A stretch of DNA of 9,869 bases. It comes from Alphaproteobacteria bacterium. Its GTDB lineage: Bacteria > Pseudomonadota > Alphaproteobacteria > Rhodobacterales > Rhodobacteraceae. A program made the position numbers and the translations under genes. This document shows positions 1-5,762 of the stretch, one piece after another. The notes below the pieces were generated by a model. It was not told where the DNA came from, did no database searches, and saw only the letters and a program-made list of their open reading frames with translations. Where the stretch lies: positions 1 through 9,869 of the forward strand of contig JAUHZL010000070.1 in assembly GCA_030425945.1 (NCBI GenBank), written 5' to 3'. Position 1 is the stretch's first letter, and each line of letters begins with the position of its first letter.

Positions 1-22
1 ATGGTAGACCACCATATCTGGT

Positions 23-50
23 AAGGGCTCGCGCGGGCAACGCGACCCTT
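23..50 (+). terminator. Hairpin upstream of ybjN, possible terminator of an upstream gene
   Basis: AAGGG (23-27), a bulged C, then TCGCG (29-33) pairs with CGCGA (41-45) and CCCTT (46-50) around a 7-base loop, giving a 10-bp GC-rich stem. No T-run follows, so it is not a textbook intrinsic terminator. It starts at a TAA (22-24) that closes a frame entering from the left edge (last residues MVDHHIW). A gene ending there would put the hairpin directly after its stop, but the upstream gene is outside the window. Confidence 0.35.
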
Positions 51-98
51 GCAGTGACACCCAAGCTGTTGTGGGCACAGACCCGCAGCAGTTCAGTC

Positions 99-104
99 AA
101 GGGG
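99..104 (+). promoter_or_regulatory. Ribosome binding site fixing the ybjN start
   Basis: AAGGGG lies 6 bases before the ATG at 111. The alternative GTG at 54 has no purine-rich site in front of it, and the residues between 54 and 110 do not look like YbjN-family protein. The site therefore supports the ATG at 111. Confidence 0.7.
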
Positions 105-110
105 CCGGGC

Positions 111-614
111 ATGGCGCACCCAGAGCAGTATCTGGAAACGGACGACCTCCATCCCATTGATATCGTGGAAAACCTTGCGGAGCATCACGCGTGGGACTTC
201 GACCGGATCGCGGATGACCAGATCGCCATGGCCGTGGAGGGGCAGTGGCGCACCTATGCCGTGACCCTCGCGTGGTCGGGCTACGACGAGACCCTGCGCC
301 TCGTCTGCACCTTCGAGATGGAACCGCCCGAGGCGCGCATCCCCGAGCTGCACGCGGTGCTGAACGCCGCCAACGACCGGTTGTGGTCGGGGGCGTTCAC
401 CTACTGGGCCCCGCAGAAGCTGATGGTCTTCCGCTACGGGCTGATCCTGTCGGGCGCGGCGCAGGCCGGGCCCGAGCAGATCGACACGATGGTCAGCGCC
501 GCCGTGAACAACTGCGAGCGCTATTACCCCGCCTTCCAGCTGGTGTGCTGGGCGGGACGCGACCCCGAGGACGCCTTGCAAGTCGCCATTGCCGAGGCCT
601 ACGGTCGCGCCTGA
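111..614 (+). CDS. YbjN domain-containing protein
   Basis: This 167-residue soluble protein is recognisable as the YbjN family, a small type III secretion chaperone-like fold. E. coli YbjN has been described as a putative regulator affecting stress and motility; the biochemical role of the alphaproteobacterial members is not established. The N-terminus (HPEQYLETDDLHPIDIVE) and the core with DDQIAMAVEGQWRTYAVTLAWS followed by an EMEPPEARIPELHAVLN helix are typical of Rhodobacterales members. No signal peptide or membrane segment is visible. The ATG at 111 is preferred over GTG 54 because AAGGGG precedes it. It is the first gene of the operon, 25 bases before proC. That constant pairing suggests co-expression but does not show that YbjN acts in proline synthesis. 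Confidence 0.85.
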   Translation: MAHPEQYLETDDLHPIDIVENLAEHHAWDFDRIADDQIAMAVEGQWRTYAVTLAWSGYDETLRLVCTFEMEPPEARIPELHAVLNAANDRLWSGAFTYWAPQKLMVFRYGLILSGAAQAGPEQIDTMVSAAVNNCERYYPAFQLVCWAGRDPEDALQVAIAEAYGRA

Positions 615-624
615 CAGGACCGTC

Positions 625-632
625 AGGAAGGA
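625..632 (+). promoter_or_regulatory. Ribosome binding site fixing the proC start
   Basis: AGGAAGGA lies 7 bases before the ATG at 640. An in-frame ATG at 589 would overlap the end of ybjN and add 17 Arg/Pro-rich residues not expected of ProC, so 640 is the better start. Confidence 0.8.
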
Positions 633-639
633 TCGAGGC

Positions 640-1461
640 ATGGCACTGGAGGAGATCGCGCAGCGCGGACTGCATTTGCTGGGATGTGGCAAGATGGGGT
701 CGGCCATGCTGGCCGGCTGGCTCGAGGCCGGTGTGCCGCCCGGGGCCGTGTGGGTCACCGACCCGAACCCGTCCGACTGGGTCAGCGGACTGGCCGCCCG
801 CGGCTTGCACCTCAACGAGACGCCGCCCGAAGCCCCCGCGCTGTGCCTGCTCGCGGTCAAGCCGCAGATGATGGGCGCGGCCCTGCCCACGGTGCAGGCC
901 TTCGGCGGCGGCGGGACACTGGTCGTCTCCATCGCGGCCGGAACCCCCATCGCGGCCTTCGAGGCCGTCTTCGGTCCCGGCACCCCGATCGTGCGGGCGA
1001 TGCCGAACACCCCGGCGGCCGTCGGCAAGGGGATCACCGCGATCATCGGCAATGCCGAAGCGACCGAGGCACACCTGGCGCTGACCGAGGCGCTTCTGAG
1101 CGCCATCGGCCAGGTCGTCCGGCTGGAGCACGAAGACCAGATGGACGCGGTGACCGGCGTTTCGGGATCGGGCCCGGCCTATGTCTTTCACATGATCGAG
1201 GCGCTCGCGGCGGCGGCCGAGGCCGAGGGGCTTGCGCCCGACCTCGCCATGCAACTGGCGCGGGCGACGGTGGTCGGGGCCGCGGCGCTGGCCGAGGGAT
1301 CGGACGAGAGCGCGGCACAGCTGCGCATCAACGTGACCTCGCCGAAGGGCACGACCGAGGCGGGGCTGCGCCACCTGATGGACCCCGAGACCGGCTTGCC
1401 GCCGCTGATGAAACGGACGGTGGCGGCAGCGGCGGCCCGGGGACGGGAGTTGCGCGGATGA
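640..1461 (+). CDS. proC: Pyrroline-5-carboxylate reductase
   Basis: ProC reduces 1-pyrroline-5-carboxylate to L-proline with NAD(P)H, the last step of proline synthesis in the cytoplasm. The 273 residues match the usual length of about 270. The N-terminal Rossmann domain carries GCGKMG (15-20), AVKPQ (72-76), SIAAG (97-101) and RAMPNTPA (119-126). The C-terminal helical dimerisation and active-site domain carries DAVTGVSGSGPAY (169-181) and the P5C reductase signature VTSPKGTTEAGL (232-243). No key residue is missing. The stop overlaps the next start (ATGA, 1458-1461), so translation of the downstream gene is probably coupled. Identification is firm. Confidence 0.98.
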   Translation: MALEEIAQRGLHLLGCGKMGSAMLAGWLEAGVPPGAVWVTDPNPSDWVSGLAARGLHLNETPPEAPALCLLAVKPQMMGAALPTVQAFGGGGTLVVSIAAGTPIAAFEAVFGPGTPIVRAMPNTPAAVGKGITAIIGNAEATEAHLALTEALLSAIGQVVRLEHEDQMDAVTGVSGSGPAYVFHMIEALAAAAEAEGLAPDLAMQLARATVVGAAALAEGSDESAAQLRINVTSPKGTTEAGLRHLMDPETGLPPLMKRTVAAAAARGRELRG

Positions 1462-1799
1462 GCGACAAGATCACCTTCGACGACTTCCTGAAGGTCGATG
1501 TCCGGGTGGGCCGGATCGTGCAGGCCGAACCCTTTCCCGAGGCGCGCAAGCCCGCGATCAAGCTCTGGGTCGACTTCGGCGGCGACCTCGGGGTGAAGAA
1601 GTCGAGCGCGCAGATCACCCGCCACTACACGCCGGAGGGGCTGGTCGGGCGGCAGGTGCTGGCGGTGGTCAACTTCCCCCCGCGCCAGATCGGCAAGGTC
1701 ATGTCCGAGGTGCTGGTGCTCGGCGTGCCGGACGAGGACGGCGAGGTGGTCCTGATCGGGCCCGGCCACGATGTGCCGCTGGGCGGGAGGCTCTATTGA
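1458..1799 (+). CDS. csaA: CsaA-type tRNA-binding protein
   Basis: This 113-residue protein is a single EMAP/Trbp111-type OB-fold domain, the length of Bacillus subtilis CsaA (about 110). CsaA is a homodimer described as an export-related chaperone; its fold is that of tRNA-binding domains appended to methionyl- and phenylalanyl-tRNA synthetases. Diagnostic segments are DVRVGRIVQAEPFPEARKPA (14-33), KKSSAQITRHY (47-57) and VVNFPPRQIGKVMSEVLVLG (70-89). No signal peptide or membrane segment is visible. GGGAG (1445-1449) lies 8 bases before the ATG. It overlaps proC by 4 bases and the next gene by 1, placing it inside the operon. Family assignment is firm; whether the role here is tRNA binding or protein chaperoning is open. 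Confidence 0.95.
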   Translation: MSDKITFDDFLKVDVRVGRIVQAEPFPEARKPAIKLWVDFGGDLGVKKSSAQITRHYTPEGLVGRQVLAVVNFPPRQIGKVMSEVLVLGVPDEDGEVVLIGPGHDVPLGGRLY

Positions 1800-2749
1800 T
1801 GAAGCTGCTGATTTCGCGGGCGCTGCCGGACAGCGTGATGGCTGCGGCCGAGGCCCGGTTCGACGTCACCACGCGCCCGACCACGCAACCGATGGACCAT
1901 GACGCGTGCGTCGCCGCGCTGCGCAATCAGGACATCGTGTTGCCGACGCTGGGCGATGCCTTCACCGCCCGCGCCTTTGCCGAGGCGGGCACGATCCGGT
2001 GCAGGCTGCTGGCCAATTTCGGCGTCGGCTACAACCACATCGACGTCGCCGCGGCCCGCGCCGCCGGGGTGGCCGTGACGAACACGCCGGGTGCCGTGAC
2101 CGACGCCACGGCCGATGTCGCCCTGACGCTGATGCTGATGACGGCCCGTCGCGCGGGCGAGGGCGAGCGGCTGGTCCGCACGGGCGCGTGGCAGGGCTGG
2201 CATCCGACGCAGATGCTGGGCCTGCACGTGACCGGCAAGACCGTTGGCATCGTGGGCATGGGCCGCATCGGGCAGGCGATCGCGAAGCGCTGCCACTACG
2301 GGTTCGGGATGGAGGTGGTGTTCTACAACCGCTCGCCCAAGTCGGTGGACCTGCCCGCGCGCCAACTGGCGACGCTGGCCGAGGTGATGGCGGTGGCGGA
2401 TGTGGTGATCGTCGCTGTGCCGGGCGGGGCCGCGACGCATCACCTGTTGGACGCCGAGGCCTTTGCCGCGATGCAACGCCACGCGATCTTCGTGAACATC
2501 GCGCGCGGCGACGTTGTGGACGAGGCCGCGCTGATCGCGGCCCTGCAGGCAGGGCAACTGGCGGGCGCGGGGCTCGACGTCTACGAGTTCGAGCCCGCGG
2601 TGCCGGACGCGCTGAAGGCGATGGAGAACGTCGTGCTCCTGCCCCATCTGGGCACCGCGGCGCTTGAGGTCCGCGAAGCGATGGGGCGAATGGCGCTGGA
2701 CAATTGCCTTGCTCAGGCCGAGGGGCGGGCACTGCCGAACCCGGTCTGA
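1799..2749 (+). CDS. D-2-hydroxyacid dehydrogenase, glyoxylate/hydroxypyruvate reductase type
   Basis: This 316-residue enzyme of the D-isomer-specific 2-hydroxyacid dehydrogenase family reversibly reduces a 2-keto acid to a D-2-hydroxy acid. The split catalytic domain carries ANFGVGYNHIDV (72-83). The nucleotide-binding domain has GMGRIG (153-158). The catalytic triad is Arg236 (NIARGDVVDE), Glu265 (VYEFEP) and His283 (LLPHLGTAA). Residues 176-181 read YNRSPK where NAD-specific members usually have an Asp, so NADPH preference is inferred. Closest known activities are glyoxylate, hydroxypyruvate or glycerate reduction; the substrate is not determined by sequence. ATG 1799 is preferred over the adjacent TTG 1796 because GGGAGG (1785-1790) sits 8 bases upstream. 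It shares one base with the csaA stop and is the last gene of the operon. Confidence 0.92.
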   Translation: MKLLISRALPDSVMAAAEARFDVTTRPTTQPMDHDACVAALRNQDIVLPTLGDAFTARAFAEAGTIRCRLLANFGVGYNHIDVAAARAAGVAVTNTPGAVTDATADVALTLMLMTARRAGEGERLVRTGAWQGWHPTQMLGLHVTGKTVGIVGMGRIGQAIAKRCHYGFGMEVVFYNRSPKSVDLPARQLATLAEVMAVADVVIVAVPGGAATHHLLDAEAFAAMQRHAIFVNIARGDVVDEAALIAALQAGQLAGAGLDVYEFEPAVPDALKAMENVVLLPHLGTAALEVREAMGRMALDNCLAQAEGRALPNPV

Positions 2750-2780
2750 GCGGGGCAGACCAGACGGGGCGCTGCGGTAG

Positions 2781-2907
2781 GCCAGTTCTAAGAATTTTAG
2801 GCTGGCAAGGAGCCGTTTACACATCTGGCTCCCAACCCATCGGAAAGTAATGGCTTTTTCTGTGCGTTGGCTAGCGTACGGTTAAGATCCTAAAATTCTT
2901 AGGGAAC
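2781..2907. repeat. AT-rich inverted repeat pair in the convergent intergenic region
   Basis: The 14-mer at 2788-2801 (CTAAGAATTTTAGG) recurs as its exact reverse complement at 2889-2902, separated by 87 bases. Allowing a 2-base bulge, the match extends to GTTC (2785-2788) against GAAC (2904-2907). Each arm is itself a dyad, CTAA-N5-TTAG. The left arm is also flanked by GCCAG (2781-2785) and CTGGC (2802-2806), which makes a hairpin 31 bases after the upstream stop. Between the arms lie a 6-bp hairpin GGAGCC/GGCTCC (2809-2814, 2827-2832), a T5 run (2855-2859) and adjoining palindromes GCTAGC and CGTACG (2870-2880). The region holds no convincing gene. It could be a miniature element, a paired operator or a bidirectional terminator. 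Confidence 0.6.
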
Positions 2908-2990
2908 GACGGGGCCGCAGGGGGCAAGGATCCACGGCGCCCTGCCCTGAAGACCCCGGCTCCAGGCTCACCCCCCCTCCCTGTCCCGGT

Positions 2991-3587
2991 TCACCCGGCC
3001 CGGGATACATCCTCGCCCATCGCGGCGCGCCAATGGCGGCGGCACAGGCTGACGTAAGTCTCGTTCCCGCCGATCTGCACTTGCGCGCCATCCTTTAGCG
3101 CCCGGCCGTCCGGACCCTGCCGCACCACCATCGTGGCCTTGCGCCCGCAGTGGCAGATCGTGCGCACCTCGCGCATCTCGTCGGCCAGCGCCAGAAGCGC
3201 CGCCGAGCCCGGGAACAGCTCGCCCCGGAAGTCGACGCGCAGCCCGTAGCACATGACGGGCACGCCCAGGTCATCCACAGTGCGGGCCAGCTGCCAGACC
3301 TGGTCCGGTGTCAGGAACTGGGCTTCGTCCACGAAGACGCAGGCGCAGGGGCCCTCGGCCAGCCGGGCCGCGATGCGGGCGAAGAGGTCGGTCTCGGGGG
3401 TGAAGGTCTCGGCCTCCGAGCCGATCCCGATGCGGCTGGCGATGCGGCCCTTGCCGGCCCTCTGGTCAAGCTCGGCGGTCAGCAGGAAGGTCTGCATCCC
3501 GCGTTCGATGTAGTTGTGCGACGCCTGCAACAGGATCGTCGATTTTCCCGCGTTCATCGTCGAGTAATGGAAATAGAGCTTCGCCAT
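2991..3587 (-). CDS. tdk: Thymidine kinase (type II, TK1-like)
   Basis: Thymidine kinase transfers phosphate from ATP to thymidine, giving dTMP in pyrimidine salvage; it is a cytosolic tetramer in this family. The 198 residues match the usual length of about 190-200. Visible motifs are the P-loop STMNAGKST (9-17), the FVDEAQFL stretch (85-92) with catalytic Glu88, and the GLRVDFRGELFPGS region (115-128). The structural zinc site is Cys145, Cys147, Cys182 and His185, and the thymidine-binding lasso is GGNETYVSL (173-181). The frame is open 36 codons further upstream, but that stretch is Pro/Arg-rich and unlike the family, so MAKLYFHYS is taken as the start. A purine-rich GAGGG sits only 1 base before that ATG, so its ribosome site is weak. 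It is divergent from the gene at 3722. Confidence 0.97.
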   Translation of the reverse strand: MAKLYFHYSTMNAGKSTILLQASHNYIERGMQTFLLTAELDQRAGKGRIASRIGIGSEAETFTPETDLFARIAARLAEGPCACVFVDEAQFLTPDQVWQLARTVDDLGVPVMCYGLRVDFRGELFPGSAALLALADEMREVRTICHCGRKATMVVRQGPDGRALKDGAQVQIGGNETYVSLCRRHWRAAMGEDVSRAG

Positions 3588-3603
3588 GCCCTCGCTGGTA
3601 GCC

Positions 3604-3641
3604 TGCCGCGGCCATGCCGGGCAAGGCGCTTGGCCGCGGCA
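3604..3641. promoter_or_regulatory. Perfect 11-bp inverted repeat in the tdk/3722 divergent region
   Basis: TGCCGCGGCCA (3604-3614) is exactly repeated as its reverse complement TGGCCGCGGCA (3631-3641) with a 16-base spacer. It begins 17 bases upstream of the tdk start. It could be an operator shared by the two divergent genes or a stem-loop in the tdk leader. No clear -35/-10 pair was recognised. Confidence 0.5.
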
Positions 3642-3669
3642 TCTGGCCCGATCCGGCGGCGTCGGGTAT

Positions 3670-3686
3670 GCCGGGCGGAGCCCGGC
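3670..3686 (+). promoter_or_regulatory. Hairpin in the leader of the 3722 gene
   Basis: GCCGGGC (3670-3676) and GCCCGGC (3680-3686) form a perfect 7-bp stem with a GGA loop, followed by GTTT (3687-3690). It ends 35 bases before the ATG at 3722. It looks like a short terminator or attenuator in the leader, or a common GC-rich palindrome. The 9-mer ATGCCGGGC at 3668-3676 also occurs at 3614-3622. Confidence 0.4.
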
Positions 3687-3721
3687 GTTTCCCATCGCGC
3701 CGGGAGCGGAGGACAGACGGC

Positions 3722-4186
3722 ATGGACGCGATCGCGGGCTACCTGAAGAAGCATGCCGAGGCGCTGGTGAAGGACCTCGGGATCGAGGCGGCGGCCGAGA
3801 TCTCGGGCAAGTCCAAGGCCACCCTCGGGCGTTACTACTCCGACGCCCCGGAGCATGCCGATCGCTTCATGCCCGTCGATACCGTTGCACGGCTGGAACA
3901 GGCGGCGCGCTATCCCCACGTGACCGCGGCGCTGGCCGAGTTGCGCGGCATCACGCTGTCGCACGACAGCGCGCGCCGCAATGCGCAGCCGGGCGGGGTC
4001 AATGCGGATGTCGTCCGGCTGGCCCAGCGGTTTGCACAGCTGATGGCCGAGTATCACCAGTCGATCGAGGACGGCGTGATCTCGGTGAACGAGTCGAAGC
4101 GGCTGCTGCGGGAAACCGTGGAACTGCAGCAGGTGCTCCTCGACATCAAGCTGCACCTGGAACTGGAAAGCGGGCCGCGCGGCTGA
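3722..4186 (+). CDS. Small putative helix-turn-helix protein, phage CII/CP76-like
   Basis: I do not recognise a named gene. The protein is 154 residues and soluble. The N-terminal part (about 4-80) is helical, and residues 20-40 (GIEAAAEISGKSKATLGRYYS) read like a helix-turn-helix. The order of HTH, then FMPVDTVARLEQAARYPHV, then ALAELRG resembles the phage regulatory CII/CP76 family, which is an inference from pattern only. Residues 92-150 form a second helical region (DVVRLAQRFAQLMAEYHQSIEDG and a Leu/Glu-rich tail) that could mediate dimerisation. GGAGGA (3708-3713) lies 8 bases before the ATG; the frame extends to an ATG at 3614 that lacks such support. It is divergent from tdk, so it may regulate itself, tdk or both. 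No phage genes surround it. Confidence 0.6.
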   Translation: MDAIAGYLKKHAEALVKDLGIEAAAEISGKSKATLGRYYSDAPEHADRFMPVDTVARLEQAARYPHVTAALAELRGITLSHDSARRNAQPGGVNADVVRLAQRFAQLMAEYHQSIEDGVISVNESKRLLRETVELQQVLLDIKLHLELESGPRG

Positions 4187-4194
4187 AACGGCAA

Positions 4195-4220
4195 GGGCCG
4201 CGCCCGTCAAGGCGCGGCCC
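4195..4220. terminator. Bidirectional terminator hairpin between convergent genes
   Basis: GGGCCGCGCC (4195-4204) and GGCGCGGCCC (4211-4220) form a perfect 10-bp stem with a 6-base loop (CGTCAA). It lies 8 bases after the stop of the plus-strand gene and 24 bases after the stop of the minus-strand gene. No proper T-run follows on either side (TTGCCGTTT on the minus strand is the nearest). The position between convergent stops makes termination the likely role. Confidence 0.75.
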
Positions 4221-4244
4221 CGCTGAGTTCGCCCGGCGGACGGC

Positions 4245-5621
4245 TCAGGCCGGTTCGTGCTGCCGTTCGGCCAAGGTCTGGCGATAGCCCTGGGCCTCGA
4301 CCGTGCTCGAGAAGGCCGCGTCGGGGGCGTGGCGGGCGATCTCGGCGGCGACCTCGTCCAGCGAGGCCTCGAAGAACCCGTTCTGGGCCGTGGCCGCGCG
4401 GTTCAGGCGCTTGCCGTCGAAGGCGGCCCAGATGGCCTTGCACAGGGCTTCGGCATCCTCGGAATAGACCACGGCATGCGGGTCGAAGGGGAACGGCACG
4501 GCGTCCTGGCCCAGCTCGGCGATGAACTCTTCCGGGTCGGGGCGGCGGGTCATGCCGATCTTGACCACGCCTTCGCCAAGCGCGCCGACGTTCGACACGA
4601 CATAGACGAAGCCCGCGGTCGGCACGTTGACCATCTCGCGCGCGCGCTCGGCGGCCCGGTGGGCGTCTTCCAGTTGCCGGGTCAGCTCGCCGATCTTGGC
4701 TTCATGCTCGAAGGCCTCGTCGGGACCGGCCTTCTGGGCGGCCTGCTTGGCACGGGTCAGAAGCGCCTCGATCCGGGCCTCCTCCTTTTCGGCGGCGAGC
4801 GCGTCCTTGGCGAGCTGCATCTCTTCCTTCTTCACGCGGGCCAGTTCGGCACGCAGGTCGCGCTCTTCCTTCTGTTTCTCGCGCTGTTCGTGGGTCAGGC
4901 GCAGTTCCTTGAGCTTCAGCGCGGTGAAGTCGGGGTTCAGGCGCAGGCCTTCGCCCGCCAGCGCGGCGTTGACCGTTTCCTCGGTCTTGGCGAGGCGCTG
5001 CTCCATCTGATCGACGGTGTTCCAGCGCACGGCCGAGATCGCGACGTCGCAGTCGGCGATATAGGCGCGGGCGGCGAGGCGGGCGAGCGGGCCGGGGGCG
5101 GCCTCGGCCCCCTCGAGGGGGACGGTGACCCCGGTGCCGGAGGCGATCTGCGCCTGCTCGTCCCGCACCTCGCGGATGGCGTCGCGGAAGCTGTCGCTGT
5201 CGGCGAAGTCGAAATGCGGCGTGTAGAGGCCGATGTCCTCGAGGCCCGTGGCGGCAGCCGGGCGCGCCGGGGCCGGGGCGCTGGTGACCGCGTCGCGCGC
5301 GGTCAGGGTCAGCGGGGCCGCGGCGGGGGGCTCCGGCGCTGCGGCGGGCTCGGGGTCTGACTGCGGCGCGGGCGGCGCTTCGGGTGCGGCGGCGACGGGC
5401 CCGGGCGGCTCGGCCTTCGGGGCCTCGGCGGGTTTGGCCGGGGTCGGCGCGGGCGTCGCGGCCGCAGCCTTCGCGGCACTCCGGCGCCCGTCACGACGGC
5501 GGGCGCGCAGGATGTAGAGGACGAAGAGCGCGAAGGCGAGGATGCCGGACGAGGCGTAGAGCAGCTTCTCCGGGTCGGTGGTGTATTGTTGCAGGAGGGC
5601 CTGGATTTGCTCTGGGGTCAT
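4245..5621 (-). CDS. Membrane-anchored DUF4041 / GIY-YIG (MUG113, T5orf172-type) protein, SNIPE-like architecture
   Basis: The protein has 458 residues. In order: one N-terminal membrane segment (about 20-39) followed by RARRRDGRR, which predicts a cytoplasmic body; a Pro/Ala-rich linker (50-125); a DUF4041 region (about 130-215, with GLYTPHFDF at 131-139 and DCDVAIS at 190-196); a charged coiled coil (230-330); and a GIY-YIG domain (337-425). Tyr340, the KIGMT core (354-358) and Arg359/Arg360 are present. Positions where this family normally has Glu and His in ALExxLHxxF read Cys394 and Trp398 (ALCKAIWAAF), and Gly415 replaces an acidic residue before FF. Membrane anchor plus DUF4041 plus GIY-YIG is the architecture of SNIPE, an anti-phage nuclease that cuts DNA during injection. 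The substitutions suggest weak or absent cleavage here. It lies 141 bases downstream of a similarly built gene. Confidence 0.85.
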   Translation of the reverse strand: MTPEQIQALLQQYTTDPEKLLYASSGILAFALFVLYILRARRRDGRRSAAKAAAATPAPTPAKPAEAPKAEPPGPVAAAPEAPPAPQSDPEPAAAPEPPAAAPLTLTARDAVTSAPAPARPAAATGLEDIGLYTPHFDFADSDSFRDAIREVRDEQAQIASGTGVTVPLEGAEAAPGPLARLAARAYIADCDVAISAVRWNTVDQMEQRLAKTEETVNAALAGEGLRLNPDFTALKLKELRLTHEQREKQKEERDLRAELARVKKEEMQLAKDALAAEKEEARIEALLTRAKQAAQKAGPDEAFEHEAKIGELTRQLEDAHRAAERAREMVNVPTAGFVYVVSNVGALGEGVVKIGMTRRPDPEEFIAELGQDAVPFPFDPHAVVYSEDAEALCKAIWAAFDGKRLNRAATAQNGFFEASLDEVAAEIARHAPDAAFSSTVEAQGYRQTLAERQHEPA

Positions 5622-5650
5622 CGGTTTTGCCTGCGAAACTCGTTTCTATT

Positions 5651-5748
5651 GGGGGCGAAGGAACCTGAAAACCGCGAAAAACTCAACCGCTCGCCCCCCA
5701 GCATCTGGGGTGCGTTGCCAAGAAACCGCGAAATCTTGAAGTTTTTCG
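5651..5748 (-). promoter_or_regulatory. Structured intergenic region with nested repeats before the GIY-YIG gene
   Basis: CGAAAAACT (5675-5683) is matched by its reverse complement AGTTTTTCG (5740-5748); with one bulged A the stem extends by CAA/TTG to 12 bp. Inside sits a perfect hairpin CCCCAG-CAT-CTGGGG (5696-5710). A competing stem, GGGGGCGA (5651-5658) with TCGCCCCC (5691-5698), would use part of the same sequence. AAACCGCGAAA occurs twice (5669-5679 and 5723-5733). Read on the gene strand, the outer stem ends in GAGTTTTTCG, so it may terminate or attenuate transcripts between the two minus-strand genes. Confidence 0.5.
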
Positions 5749-5762
5749 ATGTGTCGGGCGGC

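Noticed and set aside
1..24. Short frame MVDHHIW ending in TAA
   Set aside because: It could be the tail of an upstream gene, but seven codons at the window edge cannot be assigned; mentioned only with the hairpin at 23-50.
93..1106. 337-codon minus-strand open frame across ybjN and proC
   Set aside because: It is a shadow of two well-supported plus-strand genes, crosses the gene boundary and resembles no known family.
1793..2824. 343-codon minus-strand open frame opposite the dehydrogenase
   Set aside because: It is antisense to a gene with an intact catalytic triad; its His/Arg-rich translation is typical of shadow frames.
2785..2907. Integron attC site or complete insertion sequence
   Set aside because: There is no recognisable integron core-site pair, no transposase and no flanking target duplication.
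3150..3746. 198-codon plus-strand open frame opposite tdk
   Set aside because: It is a shadow of thymidine kinase, which has every family motif on the other strand.
4257..5360. 367-codon plus-strand open frame opposite the GIY-YIG gene
   Set aside because: It is antisense to a gene with recognisable domains, and its translation is Gly/Leu/Val-rich with no recognisable motif. High GC content makes stop codons rare in such shadow frames.
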